Notes under the pieces: model-generated | What the model was told of the DNA's origin: nothing | What the model saw: the letters and a program-made list of their open reading frames with translations, nothing else | Database searches by the model: none | Shown here: positions 17,601 to 25,870 of the stretch, piece by piece | Numbering within the stretch: the stretch's first letter is position 1 | Layout: the number at the start of each line of letters is the position of its first letter | NCBI GenBank assembly: GCA_036504995.1 | Contig: DASXUG010000015.1 | Span: forward strand, 143,967 to 207,966 | Length of the DNA stretch: 64,000 nt | Source: DASXUG01 sp036504995 | GTDB lineage: Bacteria > Pseudomonadota > Gammaproteobacteria > Burkholderiales > Methylophilaceae | Reading direction: 5' to 3' | Position numbers and translations under genes: made by a program

Positions 17601-19633
17601 CGATCTTGCAATGCCTGCTCATGAGAGATGACATCGGTAATATCTCGCATGATGGATACTGCGCCAATTTTATTGCCTTGCGCATCAAAAAATGGAGCAG
17701 CGCTAGATGAAATGATGCGTGTTCTATTATTGCGCTGAATGCTTAAATGCGTGTTTCTCGGTCGCTCACCATTAAATGCCTTAACCAGTGGAATTTCCTC
17801 AGGCTTTAGCAATGAGTTGCCTGCCTCATTATAGAGGCCAAACTGTGTTGCCCATGCAGATGCTGGGATGTCTGTGGTTTCAGTATTTAACCAGTCGCGC
17901 GCGACTTGGTTAAACAGCACGAGTTCCATGTTTGCGTCACAGGCAATTACAGCATCGGATAAGTTCTCTAATAAGGCGCGATTAAACTCCTCCTGTCGCT
18001 TAAGTGCCTCTGCCGCTTTTGTCCGTTCTGTAATATCCTCAATCGCAAGTAAAATGCGCTCAGTTTTTTGCTGCGCGTTTTTAACTACATTAATTTCAAC
18101 GCGCGCGATAACGATCTCACCATTTTTACGTACTAACTTAGTTTCTTGTTGGATAGGGTGGTCAAATTCTGGATGCAGGGCTGACGAAAGTAAGTGATCA
18201 ATTTCTGGCGCATCGGCAGAGCTAATATCTGACCATGTACGCTTAAGTAACTCGTCTTCGCTATAACCAAGGATATGACAAAACATCCCGTTGACACTCA
18301 GCCATTGCTTATTATTTGGGCTACACACCGCCATGCCTACAAATGGCATGTCATAAAATTTCTTTAGCAATCGGTCTCGCTCGGTACTCTCTGCTTTAAG
18401 CGCGAGTTGATGAGAGCGTATAAGTTGATGCCATAAACTTAACAATGCAAGGGCGATAAAACCTATGGCGAGCAGCGCAATACCACTAATCCAAAGTAAT
18501 AATGTTTTAAGCGAAGTCAATACTTCTTGTTGCTCAATTTGCACAAACAGCTTCCATTCGGAATCTAGTACGTGTTCAACTCCGTAGACTAATTTGCCTT
18601 GATAATCCGTCCCTGATTTTTGTACACCGCTTTCCAGATATACCGAGCCTTGACTGAGGTTTCTAGTGAGTATTTCGCCCATACCTGAGTGGGCTAACCC
18701 TGTGTTAATGAGGATCTTATCAACCGTTGGTGCTTTTACTAACAGGGTTGTGGTAGAAACATTGCTTTCGTCACTCACGCTGATATTTTTGAGTAGCGAA
18801 GCATAGATGTCATTGCGTATAAGTACGAAAGCAATAATTTTAGTGTTGTTTAGCGATTGAATTGGCGCAACCGTATCAATCTGTAAGTGTTGATTTGGAT
18901 TGAGGTAAATGTCACTGCGTACTGCGTGTCTAGTTCTGGCAGAGGTGTCTAAGAGTGTGTGTGGTACTTCAAGTGTCTCAATGTTGCCACTACCAAGAAT
19001 TATCTCGCCTGATGCGCTTAATAGCGCAATGCCTTGAGCGCCATATGCGTTGATAATTGCATCGAAACGATGCAATATTTTTTTCTTGGCCAGTTCACCC
19101 TGTTGTCTGCTTTGTGGAGCAGAAAATTGTTGGATAGCGACAGCAAAGTCTTCGTCGCTGGCAATAATTTCAGCATCCCCTGTGCGATAGGTTAACCATC
19201 TATTGAGTCTTTCGGATTGCACCTTTGCAATCTCAGATAGGTTGTTAAATGTGGTGGATTTTATTTTCGGGGTATAAAAGTGAATAACGCTGTAGTTAAT
19301 AATAGGAATAAGTAACAACAGAAAAAATAAAATGCCTAATAAGTAAAAAATTTGGCTATCTATTTTTCTTTTATAAACAACGGATTGCGTTTTCGTTTTG
19401 TGGACTTTTTTAAATAAAGAGCGTGCAAAAAAATATAAAATGCTCGCGCTGATGAGCATCATCAATACAATGCTTGCTAAGCTAAATGCATGTTTATCGG
19501 ATTGCGGTGAGCTTGAAAAGATCGTGCTTAGGCTATTGCTACTTAATATCCAAATAGAGCAAAGCAGCACATACGCTAAAGTAATTTTTAGCGGGGATAG
19601 TTTTAAAATGTGAGATTTAGGTGTTGGTTTCAA
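14633..19633 (-). CDS. multi-sensor PAS/GAF diguanylate cyclase/phosphodiesterase (GGDEF-EAL)
   Basis: Inner-membrane cyclic-di-GMP enzyme of 1666 residues. Three N-terminal membrane segments (about 13-33, 48-68, 93-117), an extracytoplasmic dCache-like sensor (to about 375) and a fourth TM (378-402) precede PAS domains near 425, 555 and 690, a GAF near 805-965 and PAS domains near 985 and 1110. The GGDEF domain (1240-1395) has RLGGDEF with an RNVD inhibitory site five residues before it. The EAL domain (1415-1655) has EALVRW, ELTES, IDDFGTGYSSL and AEGVETQ, so both look catalytic. The start is probably TTG; the AGGA ribosome-binding site lies inside a predicted hairpin, suggesting translational control. 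Single gene, convergent with the glycine-zipper gene. Confidence 0.93.
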   Translation of the reverse strand: MKPTPKSHILKLSPLKITLAYVLLCSIWILSSNSLSTIFSSSPQSDKHAFSLASIVLMMLISASILYFFARSLFKKVHKTKTQSVVYKRKIDSQIFYLLGILFFLLLLIPIINYSVIHFYTPKIKSTTFNNLSEIAKVQSERLNRWLTYRTGDAEIIASDEDFAVAIQQFSAPQSRQQGELAKKKILHRFDAIINAYGAQGIALLSASGEIILGSGNIETLEVPHTLLDTSARTRHAVRSDIYLNPNQHLQIDTVAPIQSLNNTKIIAFVLIRNDIYASLLKNISVSDESNVSTTTLLVKAPTVDKILINTGLAHSGMGEILTRNLSQGSVYLESGVQKSGTDYQGKLVYGVEHVLDSEWKLFVQIEQQEVLTSLKTLLLWISGIALLAIGFIALALLSLWHQLIRSHQLALKAESTERDRLLKKFYDMPFVGMAVCSPNNKQWLSVNGMFCHILGYSEDELLKRTWSDISSADAPEIDHLLSSALHPEFDHPIQQETKLVRKNGEIVIARVEINVVKNAQQKTERILLAIEDITERTKAAEALKRQEEFNRALLENLSDAVIACDANMELVLFNQVARDWLNTETTDIPASAWATQFGLYNEAGNSLLKPEEIPLVKAFNGERPRNTHLSIQRNNRTRIISSSAAPFFDAQGNKIGAVSIMRDITDVISHEQALQDREELYRQMFDANPNPMFVYDVQTLALLATNDAAITHYGWSRKELSQMSVEDIEVKQQFSPDEADIFSTTFLPIQRQHKKKDGIVIDVECSSNPVSFGSKEARLLLVNDVTERRINESEIRATNRLLLMLTNINQTIVRRLSTIEMFQEACTVAVRDGEFSFSWIGLLTPNGRDIKTMASAGEHQSYLDRFNINVLDTTHQGPTVTALRTGKHCICHNIAEVDPAYAWRQAALDQGFKSLVSLPLIVNEHVVGNFNLYSEHLGVFNPREMKLLEELAQDISFALSVAEVETERAMAESALRASETLFHTLARSSPVGVFHTNLAGHFLYINQSWFEITGISFEDSMQDGWLKGVHRKDRRGIEKAWRHAIEASQAFSHEYRFVRADKSIAWVKGQAAPEFDDDGMLIGFVGTVTDITAIKINEENHRMSNAVFQNTREGIMVTDMHNKIVTVNRAFTEITQYQDVEAIGMSPSILASGRHDRDFYTAMWASLRLTGHWQGELWNRRKNGDVYPELLSISAVKDESGIVINYVGVFADISNIKASEEKLEYLAHHDALTHLPNRLMLLSRIDHAISASKREGSKIALLMLDLDRFKNVNDNFGHLAGDELLKLVAAKLNSKVRNVDTVSRLGGDEFTILLENIASPEDASRVANNIIQSLEEPWFLSDSIEVRIGCSIGICLYPGHGETALELLQHADAALYQAKAAGKGCSRFFSEKLTQAARNRFNTETRLRLAIENQELRVFYQPKQDIKTGKIIGAEALVRWIDPHKGIILPSAFIGVAEDTGLIRTIGEWVLREACQQGKKWLDAGLPALKIAVNLSAHQLHHTDIVKTLTDVLEETQFPPLLLELELTESILMQRETEIIETLQRIGHMGISLAIDDFGTGYSSLSYLKSFPLDVLKIDKSFVSDLEKDEDDRAITATIIKIAHTLGLQVVAEGVETQEQLLFLKQHECDTYQGYLLSEAIPAEQFIDFLNTTPTQTRTPRLSSK

Positions 19634-19640
19634 GGGCAGA

Positions 19641-19666
19641 ATAATCCTAGGGTTACCTAAGATTAT
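19641..19666 (-). promoter_or_regulatory. hairpin enclosing the ribosome-binding site of the GGDEF-EAL gene
   Basis: On the minus strand an 11-bp stem (one G-U pair) with loop TAAC places AGGA in its 3' arm, ending eight bases before the TTG start. Closing the stem would hide the ribosome-binding site. No known riboswitch class is recognised. Confidence 0.5.
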
Positions 19667-19739
19667 GGGTGGTAACGCTTACTTTAACAATGAGCATGCA
19701 TTAAATAAAGTCTTGGGTGACCATAATTGTTAAGCTATG

Positions 19740-19776
19740 CTGAGCTTGCTATTTAAAACGATAAAAGCAAGCTCAG
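19740..19776 (-). terminator. hairpin downstream of ybiT
   Basis: Perfect 10-bp stem (19740-19749 with 19767-19776) nine bases after the ybiT stop. It lacks a T-tract, so it is either a weak terminator or a 3' stabilising structure. Confidence 0.45.
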
Positions 19777-19784
19777 TGATGAGT

Positions 19785-21380
19785 TTATTCAACTCCTTGG
19801 CTAGCGAGATAATCTTCATAATTGCCGCTAAAGTCTACAATGCCATCCGCTTTAATTTCAATAATGCGGTTAGCAATCGAGCTTACAAATTCACGGTCAT
19901 GGCTGACAAAAAATAAAGTACCTTTGTATTTATCTAAGGCGGTATTAAGTGCCTCGATAGACTCCATATCCATATGGTTAGTGGGTTCATCCATCAATAG
20001 GACATTCGTACGCTCAAACATGAGTTTGCCATAAAGCATGCGACCCTTTTCACCCCCTGAAAGCACCTTCACCGATTTTTTGGTGTCTTCGCCAGAGAAT
20101 AATAGGCGCCCTAACATGCTACGCACAGCTTGGTCATCTTCATTCGGCTTGCGGAATTGCGACATCCAATCAAATAGATTATCGCCTTTCTCAAACTCAT
20201 ACTCATGGTCTTGTGCAAAGTAACCGATATTGGCTTTTTCTGCCCATTTTACTTCGCCGTGATTGGGCTTTAAATCCCCAGCCAAGCAGCGTAGAAAGGT
20301 AGTTTTACCAATCCCGTTTTCACCAATAATGGCGACCTTTTCACCTGCTTCAAATAGCAAATCAATATCATTAAATAATGGCCTATCAAAACCATGCGAT
20401 AGCTTTTTGAGTTCGACTGCGTTGCGGTGTAGCTTTTCGCGCTCATCGTATTCAAAGCGGATAAATGGATATTGGCGACTGGAAGGTTTAAATTCTTCAA
20501 TTTTAATTTTGTCGATTTGTTTAGCGCGACTCGTTGCCTGTTTAGCTTTTGAAGCGTTGGCTGAGAAGCGGCGCACAAAGTCTTGCAAGTCAGCAATTTG
20601 TTGTTTGGCTTTGGCGTTGTCCTTAGCTTGTTGTGCGCGTGCGGCGGTGCTGGCCTCCATGTAATCATCGTAATTACCTGGGTAAATAGTCAGCTTACCG
20701 TAATCCATATCGCAAGTATGTGTACACACTTGGTTTAAAAAGTGGCGGTCATGCGAGATGATAATCATAGTGCAGTTGCGATTATTTAACACATCTTCCA
20801 GCCAACGAATGGTATTAATGTCCAAGTTATTGGTTGGTTCGTCGAGCAGCAAAATATCTGGGTTAGAGAACAAGGCTTGTACTAGTAGCACACGCAATTT
20901 CCAGCCTGGGGCAACGGCGCTCATAGGGCCTGTATGTTGCTCAATGGGAATACCCACCCCCAGCAATAGCTCACCTGCACGTGCCTCTGCCGTATAGCCA
21001 TCGTACTCAGCGAACACCGCTTCGAGTTCAGCGGCTTTCATGTAGTCCTCTTCAGTGGCTTCTGGATTCATGTAGATGGCATTTTTTTCTACATTGGCTT
21101 GCCACATCTGCTCATGCCCCATCATCACAACATCCAGCACACGCTGGTCTTCGTAGGCAAATTGATCTTGGCGCAAAAAGGCCATGCGTTCGTTGCTATC
21201 AATGGAGATGTTGCCTGAAGTTGGCTCTAGCACGCCTGCTAGAATCTTCATATAAGTGGATTTACCACAGCCATTTGCGCCAATTAGGCCATAACGATTA
21301 TTATCGCCAAACTTAACCGAGACGTTTTCAAACAAGGGTTTTGCACCAAACTGCATGGTGATGTTGTTACTGATTAACAT
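19785..21380 (-). CDS. ybiT: ABC-F family ATPase YbiT
   Basis: Soluble ABC-F protein with two nucleotide-binding domains and no membrane segments; the family acts at the ribosome as a translation factor. NBD1 has Walker A GANGCGKST near residue 36 and the distinctive YbiT-type degenerate signature MSAVAPGWKLRVLL before LLLDEPTNNLD. NBD2 has GENGIGKTT near 350 and LSGGEKGRM before LLMDEPTNHMD. The inter-domain linker (about 240-300) is Lys/Ala-rich. The unusual first signature separates YbiT from Uup, EttA and YheS. Length 531 matches E. coli YbiT (530). The nitroreductase gene is 35 bp upstream on the same strand. Confidence 0.94.
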   Translation of the reverse strand: MLISNNITMQFGAKPLFENVSVKFGDNNRYGLIGANGCGKSTYMKILAGVLEPTSGNISIDSNERMAFLRQDQFAYEDQRVLDVVMMGHEQMWQANVEKNAIYMNPEATEEDYMKAAELEAVFAEYDGYTAEARAGELLLGVGIPIEQHTGPMSAVAPGWKLRVLLVQALFSNPDILLLDEPTNNLDINTIRWLEDVLNNRNCTMIIISHDRHFLNQVCTHTCDMDYGKLTIYPGNYDDYMEASTAARAQQAKDNAKAKQQIADLQDFVRRFSANASKAKQATSRAKQIDKIKIEEFKPSSRQYPFIRFEYDEREKLHRNAVELKKLSHGFDRPLFNDIDLLFEAGEKVAIIGENGIGKTTFLRCLAGDLKPNHGEVKWAEKANIGYFAQDHEYEFEKGDNLFDWMSQFRKPNEDDQAVRSMLGRLLFSGEDTKKSVKVLSGGEKGRMLYGKLMFERTNVLLMDEPTNHMDMESIEALNTALDKYKGTLFFVSHDREFVSSIANRIIEIKADGIVDFSGNYEDYLASQGVE

Positions 21381-21415
21381 AGGACTTTCTTACAAAGTAT
21401 TTAAAGTGAGGGTAA

Positions 21416-22018
21416 TTAGAATTTATTATAAATAACGACTTCATCCATGCCGAGCTGGCCACTGCGAGGACGTGCCTGTTGTAGCGCTTTACCAACCACC
21501 ACAAACATGGTAGGGATATGGTCGGCAGGTAGGTTGAGCAATTTGCTGACTGCATCAAAATCAAAACCATCCATCGGGCAAGTGTCATAGCCCATTGCTT
21601 TCGCGGCTAGCATGACCGTGGTTGCCGCCATGCCGCATGAGCGCATCGCTTCATCGCGCTGGGCCTGTTCATTATCAGTGTAGTAGTTTTTAATCGCAGG
21701 CACTAAAATATCTTGTACTGGTTTTGGGGCATCGCGCCAATAGCGCTCTGGTTGTTTTTCCCAGGCTTTGACATCCGCACATAAAACAATTAACAATGAA
21801 GATTCTTCTACTTGCGCTTGGTTCCAGCTAACTGCCCGGATTTGCTGACGTAGCACAGGGTCTTGCACTACAACAAAACGCCAATGCTGAATATTGAAGG
21901 CGGTGGGGGACAACACGGCTAATGACATCAACTGGTCAATTTCACTCTGTGTCATTTTATGCTCAGTGTCGTACGCTTTAACGGAACGACGTGTCTGGAT
22001 GGCTTCGATTACATTCAT
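21416..22018 (-). CDS. nitroreductase-family FMN oxidoreductase
   Basis: Predicted FMN-dependent NAD(P)H oxidoreductase. The family N-terminus AIQTRRSVKAYD supplies FMN phosphate contacts, followed by LAVLSPTAFNIQHWRFVVV, the flavin-binding stretch. The middle has MRSCGMAATTVMLAAKAMGYDTCPMDGF and the C-terminus ends in a short beta segment. Length 200 is typical. The physiological substrate is unknown; family members act on quinones, nitro-aromatics or dehydropyrimidines. It starts 12 bp after the GreA/B-like gene stop, so it is probably in an operon guaA-gre-nitroreductase-ybiT. Confidence 0.87.
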   Translation of the reverse strand: MNVIEAIQTRRSVKAYDTEHKMTQSEIDQLMSLAVLSPTAFNIQHWRFVVVQDPVLRQQIRAVSWNQAQVEESSLLIVLCADVKAWEKQPERYWRDAPKPVQDILVPAIKNYYTDNEQAQRDEAMRSCGMAATTVMLAAKAMGYDTCPMDGFDFDAVSKLLNLPADHIPTMFVVVGKALQQARPRSGQLGMDEVVIYNKF

Positions 22019-22030
22019 CTAAAAAGTCTT

Positions 22031-22528
22031 TCAATAACTTATCTTAATAATTTCAAGTTGCATATTACCAGCAGGGCGCTTCCACAGTGCACTTTCGCCA
22101 ACTTTATGTCCAATTAATGCCTTAGCGAGTGGGGAAGCCCAGCTTACTTTATTTAGGCTAATGTCAGCTTCATCTTCGCCAACAATATAAAAGCTATGTT
22201 GTTGACCTTCTTCATCTTCTACCAGTACGTGTGACCCAAATAATACTGTATCTTTTGCTTGGCTGCTCGGACTAACCAATATTGCTTGCTCAATACGTGA
22301 CGATAAATAGCGCAAATCGCGATCTATCATGGCGAGTTTTTGTATGGCGATAGCGTCTTCTTTTTTTGCGGTATACAAAACACGCTCTTGATCTAACGCT
22401 TCTGCTTGCGCATTGAGTTGTTGTAAACCTGCTGGCGTTACATAGTTCGGATGTGTGCTAATCGGTCGTTCAGGAAGGTCAGTCCCTGCGTGTTCTAAGT
22501 CATCTTCTTTAACAAAACCGCGGCTCAT
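22031..22528 (-). CDS. GreA/GreB-family transcription factor, atypical tip
   Basis: RNA-polymerase secondary-channel factor family, 165 residues from the start MSRGFVKEDD. That start lies ten bases after the guaA stop; a longer reading would overlap guaA. Residues 40-90 form the predicted coiled coil (GLQQLNAQAEALDQE... and IDRDLRYLSSRIEQ); residues 95-165 are the GreA/B C-terminal FKBP-like domain (VLFGSHVLVEDEEG, SPLAKALIGHKVGES). The canonical acidic tip GDL(S/K)ENAEY, which holds the catalytic Asp and Glu, is replaced by TAKKEDAIAIQK, so ordinary transcript-cleavage stimulation is doubtful. It may bind polymerase like Rnk or Gfh-type proteins (inference). Confidence 0.82.
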   Translation of the reverse strand: MSRGFVKEDDLEHAGTDLPERPISTHPNYVTPAGLQQLNAQAEALDQERVLYTAKKEDAIAIQKLAMIDRDLRYLSSRIEQAILVSPSSQAKDTVLFGSHVLVEDEEGQQHSFYIVGEDEADISLNKVSWASPLAKALIGHKVGESALWKRPAGNMQLEIIKISY

Positions 22529-22538
22529 CGCTGGACAG

Positions 22539-24146
22539 TTATTCCCATTCAATCGTCGCAGGCGGTTTACCTGAGATATCATATACGACACGATTAATGC
22601 CGCGCACTTCGTTAATAATTCTATTCGAAACCTTGCCCAGTAAACTATAAGGCAGCTCAGCCCAATGCGCGGTCATAAAGTCACTGGTGACGACGGCGCG
22701 CAGGGCTACTACGTAATCATAGGTGCGGCCATCGCCCATAACGCCGACTGATTTCACCGGTAAGAATACAGTAAAGGCTTGGCTGGTGAGGTCGTACCAG
22801 GTTTTGCCAGTTTTTTCGCAGGTGGTGTTGCGTAGTTCTTCAATAAAAATTGCATCAGCACGTTGCAAGAGTAGGGCGTAATCCCGTTTCACTTCCCCTA
22901 AAATACGCACCCCTAGACCTGGGCCTGGAAATGGGTGGCGGTAGACCATATCTTTGGGCAAGCCTAAGGCTACCCCTAGTTCACGCACTTCGTCCTTGAA
23001 TAAATCACGTAATGGCTCTAGCAGTTTTAGGCCTAGTTGTTCAGGTAAGCCACCGACATTGTGGTGACTTTTGATGGTGACGGCTTTTTTAGATTTTGCA
23101 CCGCCAGATTCAATGACATCGGGGTAGATAGTACCTTGTGCCAGGAATGTTGCCCCTTTATGACCTGCTCCGCTAGCCTTGAGTTTGGCGGCTTCCGCTT
23201 TAAATACTTCTACAAACTCACCACCAATAATTTTGCGTTTAGCTTCTGGATCGCTCACACCTGCGAGCTTACTCATAAATTGCTCAGTGGCATCCACGCG
23301 TATCACTTTGGCATGCAAACGGCCTGCGAACATATCCATGACCATGTCGCCTTCATTCAGGCGTAGCAATCCATGATCGACAAATACGCAGGTGAGTTGG
23401 TCGCCAATCGCGCGGTGAATCAATGCAGCAGCAACGCTAGAGTCTACACCACCAGACAATCCCAGAATGACTTCTTCATCACCTACTTGCGCTTTGATTT
23501 TTGCTACCGCTTCGCTGATGTAGTCACCCATAATCCAATCAGGTTTTGCGCTACAGATTTCCAACACAAAGCGCTCAAGCATGGCCTGACCTTGTTTGGT
23601 GTGGGTAACTTCTGGGTGAAATTGTACGGCGTAAAATTTACGCGCTTCATCGGCCATTGCCGCAATCGGCGTGCTGTCGTTACTGCCGATGACTTTAAAC
23701 CCTGACGGTAATTCAGTCACTTTGTCGCCGTGGCTCATCCATACGTCAATAAAGCCGTGGCCTTCAGGATTAGTAGCATCTTGAATATCGCGGAATAATG
23801 CCGAGTGACCACGCGCACGAATTTGCGCATAACCAAATTCACGCTTAGACCCAGCCTCTACTTTGCCTCCCAGCTGTTGCGCCATGGTTTGCATGCCGTA
23901 GCAAATGCCGAGTACGGGTACGCCTAACTCAAACACGGCTTGAGGCGCTCTGTCAGTTTCTTCCTCATACACGCTGGCATGGCTGCCAGATAGGATAATG
24001 CCATCTGCGCCAAACGCTTTTACAAAGTCATCGGATACGTCACAAGGATGTATTTCACAATACACATGTGCCTCACGCACGCGACGTGCGATAAGTTGAG
24101 TGACTTGTGAGCCGAAATCGAGGATGAGAATTTTTGAGTGAGACAT
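22539..24146 (-). CDS. guaA: GMP synthase (glutamine-hydrolysing)
   Basis: Converts XMP to GMP with ATP and glutamine, the last step of GMP synthesis. The N-terminal class I amidotransferase domain has nucleophile Cys in GICYGMQ and the His-Glu pair in FHPEVTHT. The ATP pyrophosphatase domain has SGGVDSSVA near 230, and the C-terminal dimerisation domain ends KPPATIEWE. I place the start at MSHSKILILDFGSQ, close to the conserved N-terminus; an ATG four codons further upstream (24158) is equally open, and neither has a strong ribosome-binding site. guaB lies upstream on the same strand with an intercistronic hairpin. Confidence 0.97.
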   Translation of the reverse strand: MSHSKILILDFGSQVTQLIARRVREAHVYCEIHPCDVSDDFVKAFGADGIILSGSHASVYEEETDRAPQAVFELGVPVLGICYGMQTMAQQLGGKVEAGSKREFGYAQIRARGHSALFRDIQDATNPEGHGFIDVWMSHGDKVTELPSGFKVIGSNDSTPIAAMADEARKFYAVQFHPEVTHTKQGQAMLERFVLEICSAKPDWIMGDYISEAVAKIKAQVGDEEVILGLSGGVDSSVAAALIHRAIGDQLTCVFVDHGLLRLNEGDMVMDMFAGRLHAKVIRVDATEQFMSKLAGVSDPEAKRKIIGGEFVEVFKAEAAKLKASGAGHKGATFLAQGTIYPDVIESGGAKSKKAVTIKSHHNVGGLPEQLGLKLLEPLRDLFKDEVRELGVALGLPKDMVYRHPFPGPGLGVRILGEVKRDYALLLQRADAIFIEELRNTTCEKTGKTWYDLTSQAFTVFLPVKSVGVMGDGRTYDYVVALRAVVTSDFMTAHWAELPYSLLGKVSNRIINEVRGINRVVYDISGKPPATIEWE

Positions 24147-24169
24147 TTTAAACGCCATAAAATGGTTAA

Positions 24170-24203
24170 GGGCAAACAGCTATATTCGATTAACTGTTTG
24201 CCC
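24170..24203 (-). other. guaB-guaA intercistronic hairpin
   Basis: Perfect 10-bp stem, GGGCAAACAG with CTGTTTGCCC, around a 14-base loop. It has no T-tract, so guaBA is probably one transcript with a stabilising or partially terminating structure. Confidence 0.5.
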
Positions 24204-24229
24204 AAATCAGGTTCAATTAAATTTCTTGA

Positions 24230-25690
24230 TTAATCAATATGATAGTTGGGTGCTTCTTTGGTAATTTGTACATCATGCACATGTGATTCACGCATGCCTG
24301 CAGATGTAATTTGTACAAACTCAGCTTTGCTACGCATTTCATCAATGGTGCTGCAACCTACATAGCCCATAGAAGCGCGTAAACCACCCATCAATTGGTG
24401 AATGACAGCAACTACGCTGCCTTTGTAAGGTACACGACCTTCAATGCCTTCTGGTACAAGTTTGTCTGCATTACCTTCATTGTCTTGGAAATAGCGGTCG
24501 CTAGAGCCTTTTTGCATAGCGCCAACAGAGCCCATGCCACGGTACGATTTATAAGAGCGGCCCTGGAACAACTCTACTTCGCCAGGAGCCTCTTCAGTAC
24601 CCGCAAACATGCCGCCTAGCATTACTAGGTTAGCCCCTGCTGCGATTGCTTTAGAAATGTCACCAGAAAAACGAATGCCGCCATCCGCAATAAAGGGCGT
24701 GCCAGATTTGGCTAAGGCTTCAGCAACATTACTGATTGCAGTAATTTGCGGCACGCCTACACCAGCCACAATACGTGTAGTGCAGATTGAGCCAGGACCA
24801 ATGCCCACTTTTACGCAATCAGCACCAGCGTCCACTAATGCTAAAGCTGCTGAAGCGGTAGCAATATTACCCCCAATCACTTGTAGTTCTGGGTAGCGGG
24901 TTTTGGCCCAAGTAACGCGATCAAGCACGCCTTGAGAGTGACCGTGTGCGGTATCCACTACGATGGCATCAACGCCAGCTTCAACTAGGGCAGCGATGCG
25001 TTCATCCGTGCCATCACCTACACCAACAGCTGCGCCTACGCGGAGGCGACCTTTGCTATCCTTGCATGCTAATGGGTAATCAGATGATTTTTGAATATCT
25101 TTAACGGTAATTAAGCCTTTTAGCTCAAAATCATCGCCAACCACCAGTAGGCGTTCAAGGCGATGTTTGTGCAATAAGCCCATAATGTCTTCACGACTAG
25201 CCCCTTCACGTACCGTCACTAAGCGTGCTTGAGGGGTCATGATATTGCTGGCAGGTTGGTCTAAATTAGTTTCAAAACGCAAGTCACGGTTGGTCACAAT
25301 ACCCACCACTTTGCCATCTTGTACCACAGGTAAACCTGAGATTTTGTGTTGACGTGTCAGTGCAATCACATCACGTACTGTCATATTGGGGTGGATGGTT
25401 ACTGGGTCAATCACCACGCCAGACTCAAAGCGTTTAACGCGTGACACGCGAGAAGCTTGCATCTCAATCGACATGTTTTTGTGAATAATGCCCATGCCAC
25501 CTACTTGTGCGAGCGCAATGGCTAAGCGAGCTTCAGTAACGGTATCCATCGCTGCTGACAGTAATGGAATGTTAAGACGAATTTTTTTAGTAAGTTGTGT
25601 AGCTAGACTAACATCGCGCGGCAACACGTTTGAGTGTGCTGGAACCAACAGTACATCATCGAAAGTGAGCGCTTGTTGCAATAGACGCAT
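24230..25690 (-). CDS. guaB: inosine-5'-monophosphate dehydrogenase
   Basis: Oxidises IMP to XMP with NAD+, the committed step to guanine nucleotides. The start is the ATG at 25690 (MRLLQQALTFDDVLLVPAHS), because AAGGA lies eight to twelve bases upstream and this matches the family N-terminus. Two CBS domains occupy about 90-205. The catalytic loop GIGPGSICTT (Cys near 303) and the flap with GMGSVGAMQKGSSDRYFQ are intact. The 486 residues match the usual 488. It is first in the guaB-guaA direction, with a -10-like TATAAT just upstream. Confidence 0.97.
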   Translation of the reverse strand: MRLLQQALTFDDVLLVPAHSNVLPRDVSLATQLTKKIRLNIPLLSAAMDTVTEARLAIALAQVGGMGIIHKNMSIEMQASRVSRVKRFESGVVIDPVTIHPNMTVRDVIALTRQHKISGLPVVQDGKVVGIVTNRDLRFETNLDQPASNIMTPQARLVTVREGASREDIMGLLHKHRLERLLVVGDDFELKGLITVKDIQKSSDYPLACKDSKGRLRVGAAVGVGDGTDERIAALVEAGVDAIVVDTAHGHSQGVLDRVTWAKTRYPELQVIGGNIATASAALALVDAGADCVKVGIGPGSICTTRIVAGVGVPQITAISNVAEALAKSGTPFIADGGIRFSGDISKAIAAGANLVMLGGMFAGTEEAPGEVELFQGRSYKSYRGMGSVGAMQKGSSDRYFQDNEGNADKLVPEGIEGRVPYKGSVVAVIHQLMGGLRASMGYVGCSTIDEMRSKAEFVQITSAGMRESHVHDVQITKEAPNYHID

Positions 25691-25717
25691 TTTGATATTC
25701 CTTGCTTTCAAAACAAG

Positions 25718-25723
25718 ATTATA
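25718..25723 (-). promoter_or_regulatory. putative guaB -10 box
   Basis: Perfect minus-strand TATAAT 28 bp before the guaB ATG. The matching -35 (TTTCAT, 17-bp spacer) is weak, suggesting an activated or growth-controlled promoter. Confidence 0.4.
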
Positions 25724-25870
25724 CCGAAATTGTCACTACGATGAAATCTCATATTGGGTAAAAATGCGAATGGTGGTTTAATAAGTTAGGTGTTTGAAAC
25801 TTTTGTCATACCATAACAAACAAGTGAAGCGCTTTAAATGAAGAGTTATTTAACTCTGAGTGGAGGATGT

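Noticed and set aside
14633..19633. The GGDEF-EAL protein as the LapD receptor for the adhesin
   Set aside because: LapD has a HAMP domain, a short periplasmic domain and degenerate GGDEF/EAL sites. This protein has intact catalytic motifs and many PAS/GAF domains, so it is more likely an enzyme.
22031..22591. Longer start for the GreA/B-like protein
   Set aside because: The extra 21 residues would overlap the guaA coding end and are not family-like; MSRGFVKEDD is the better start.
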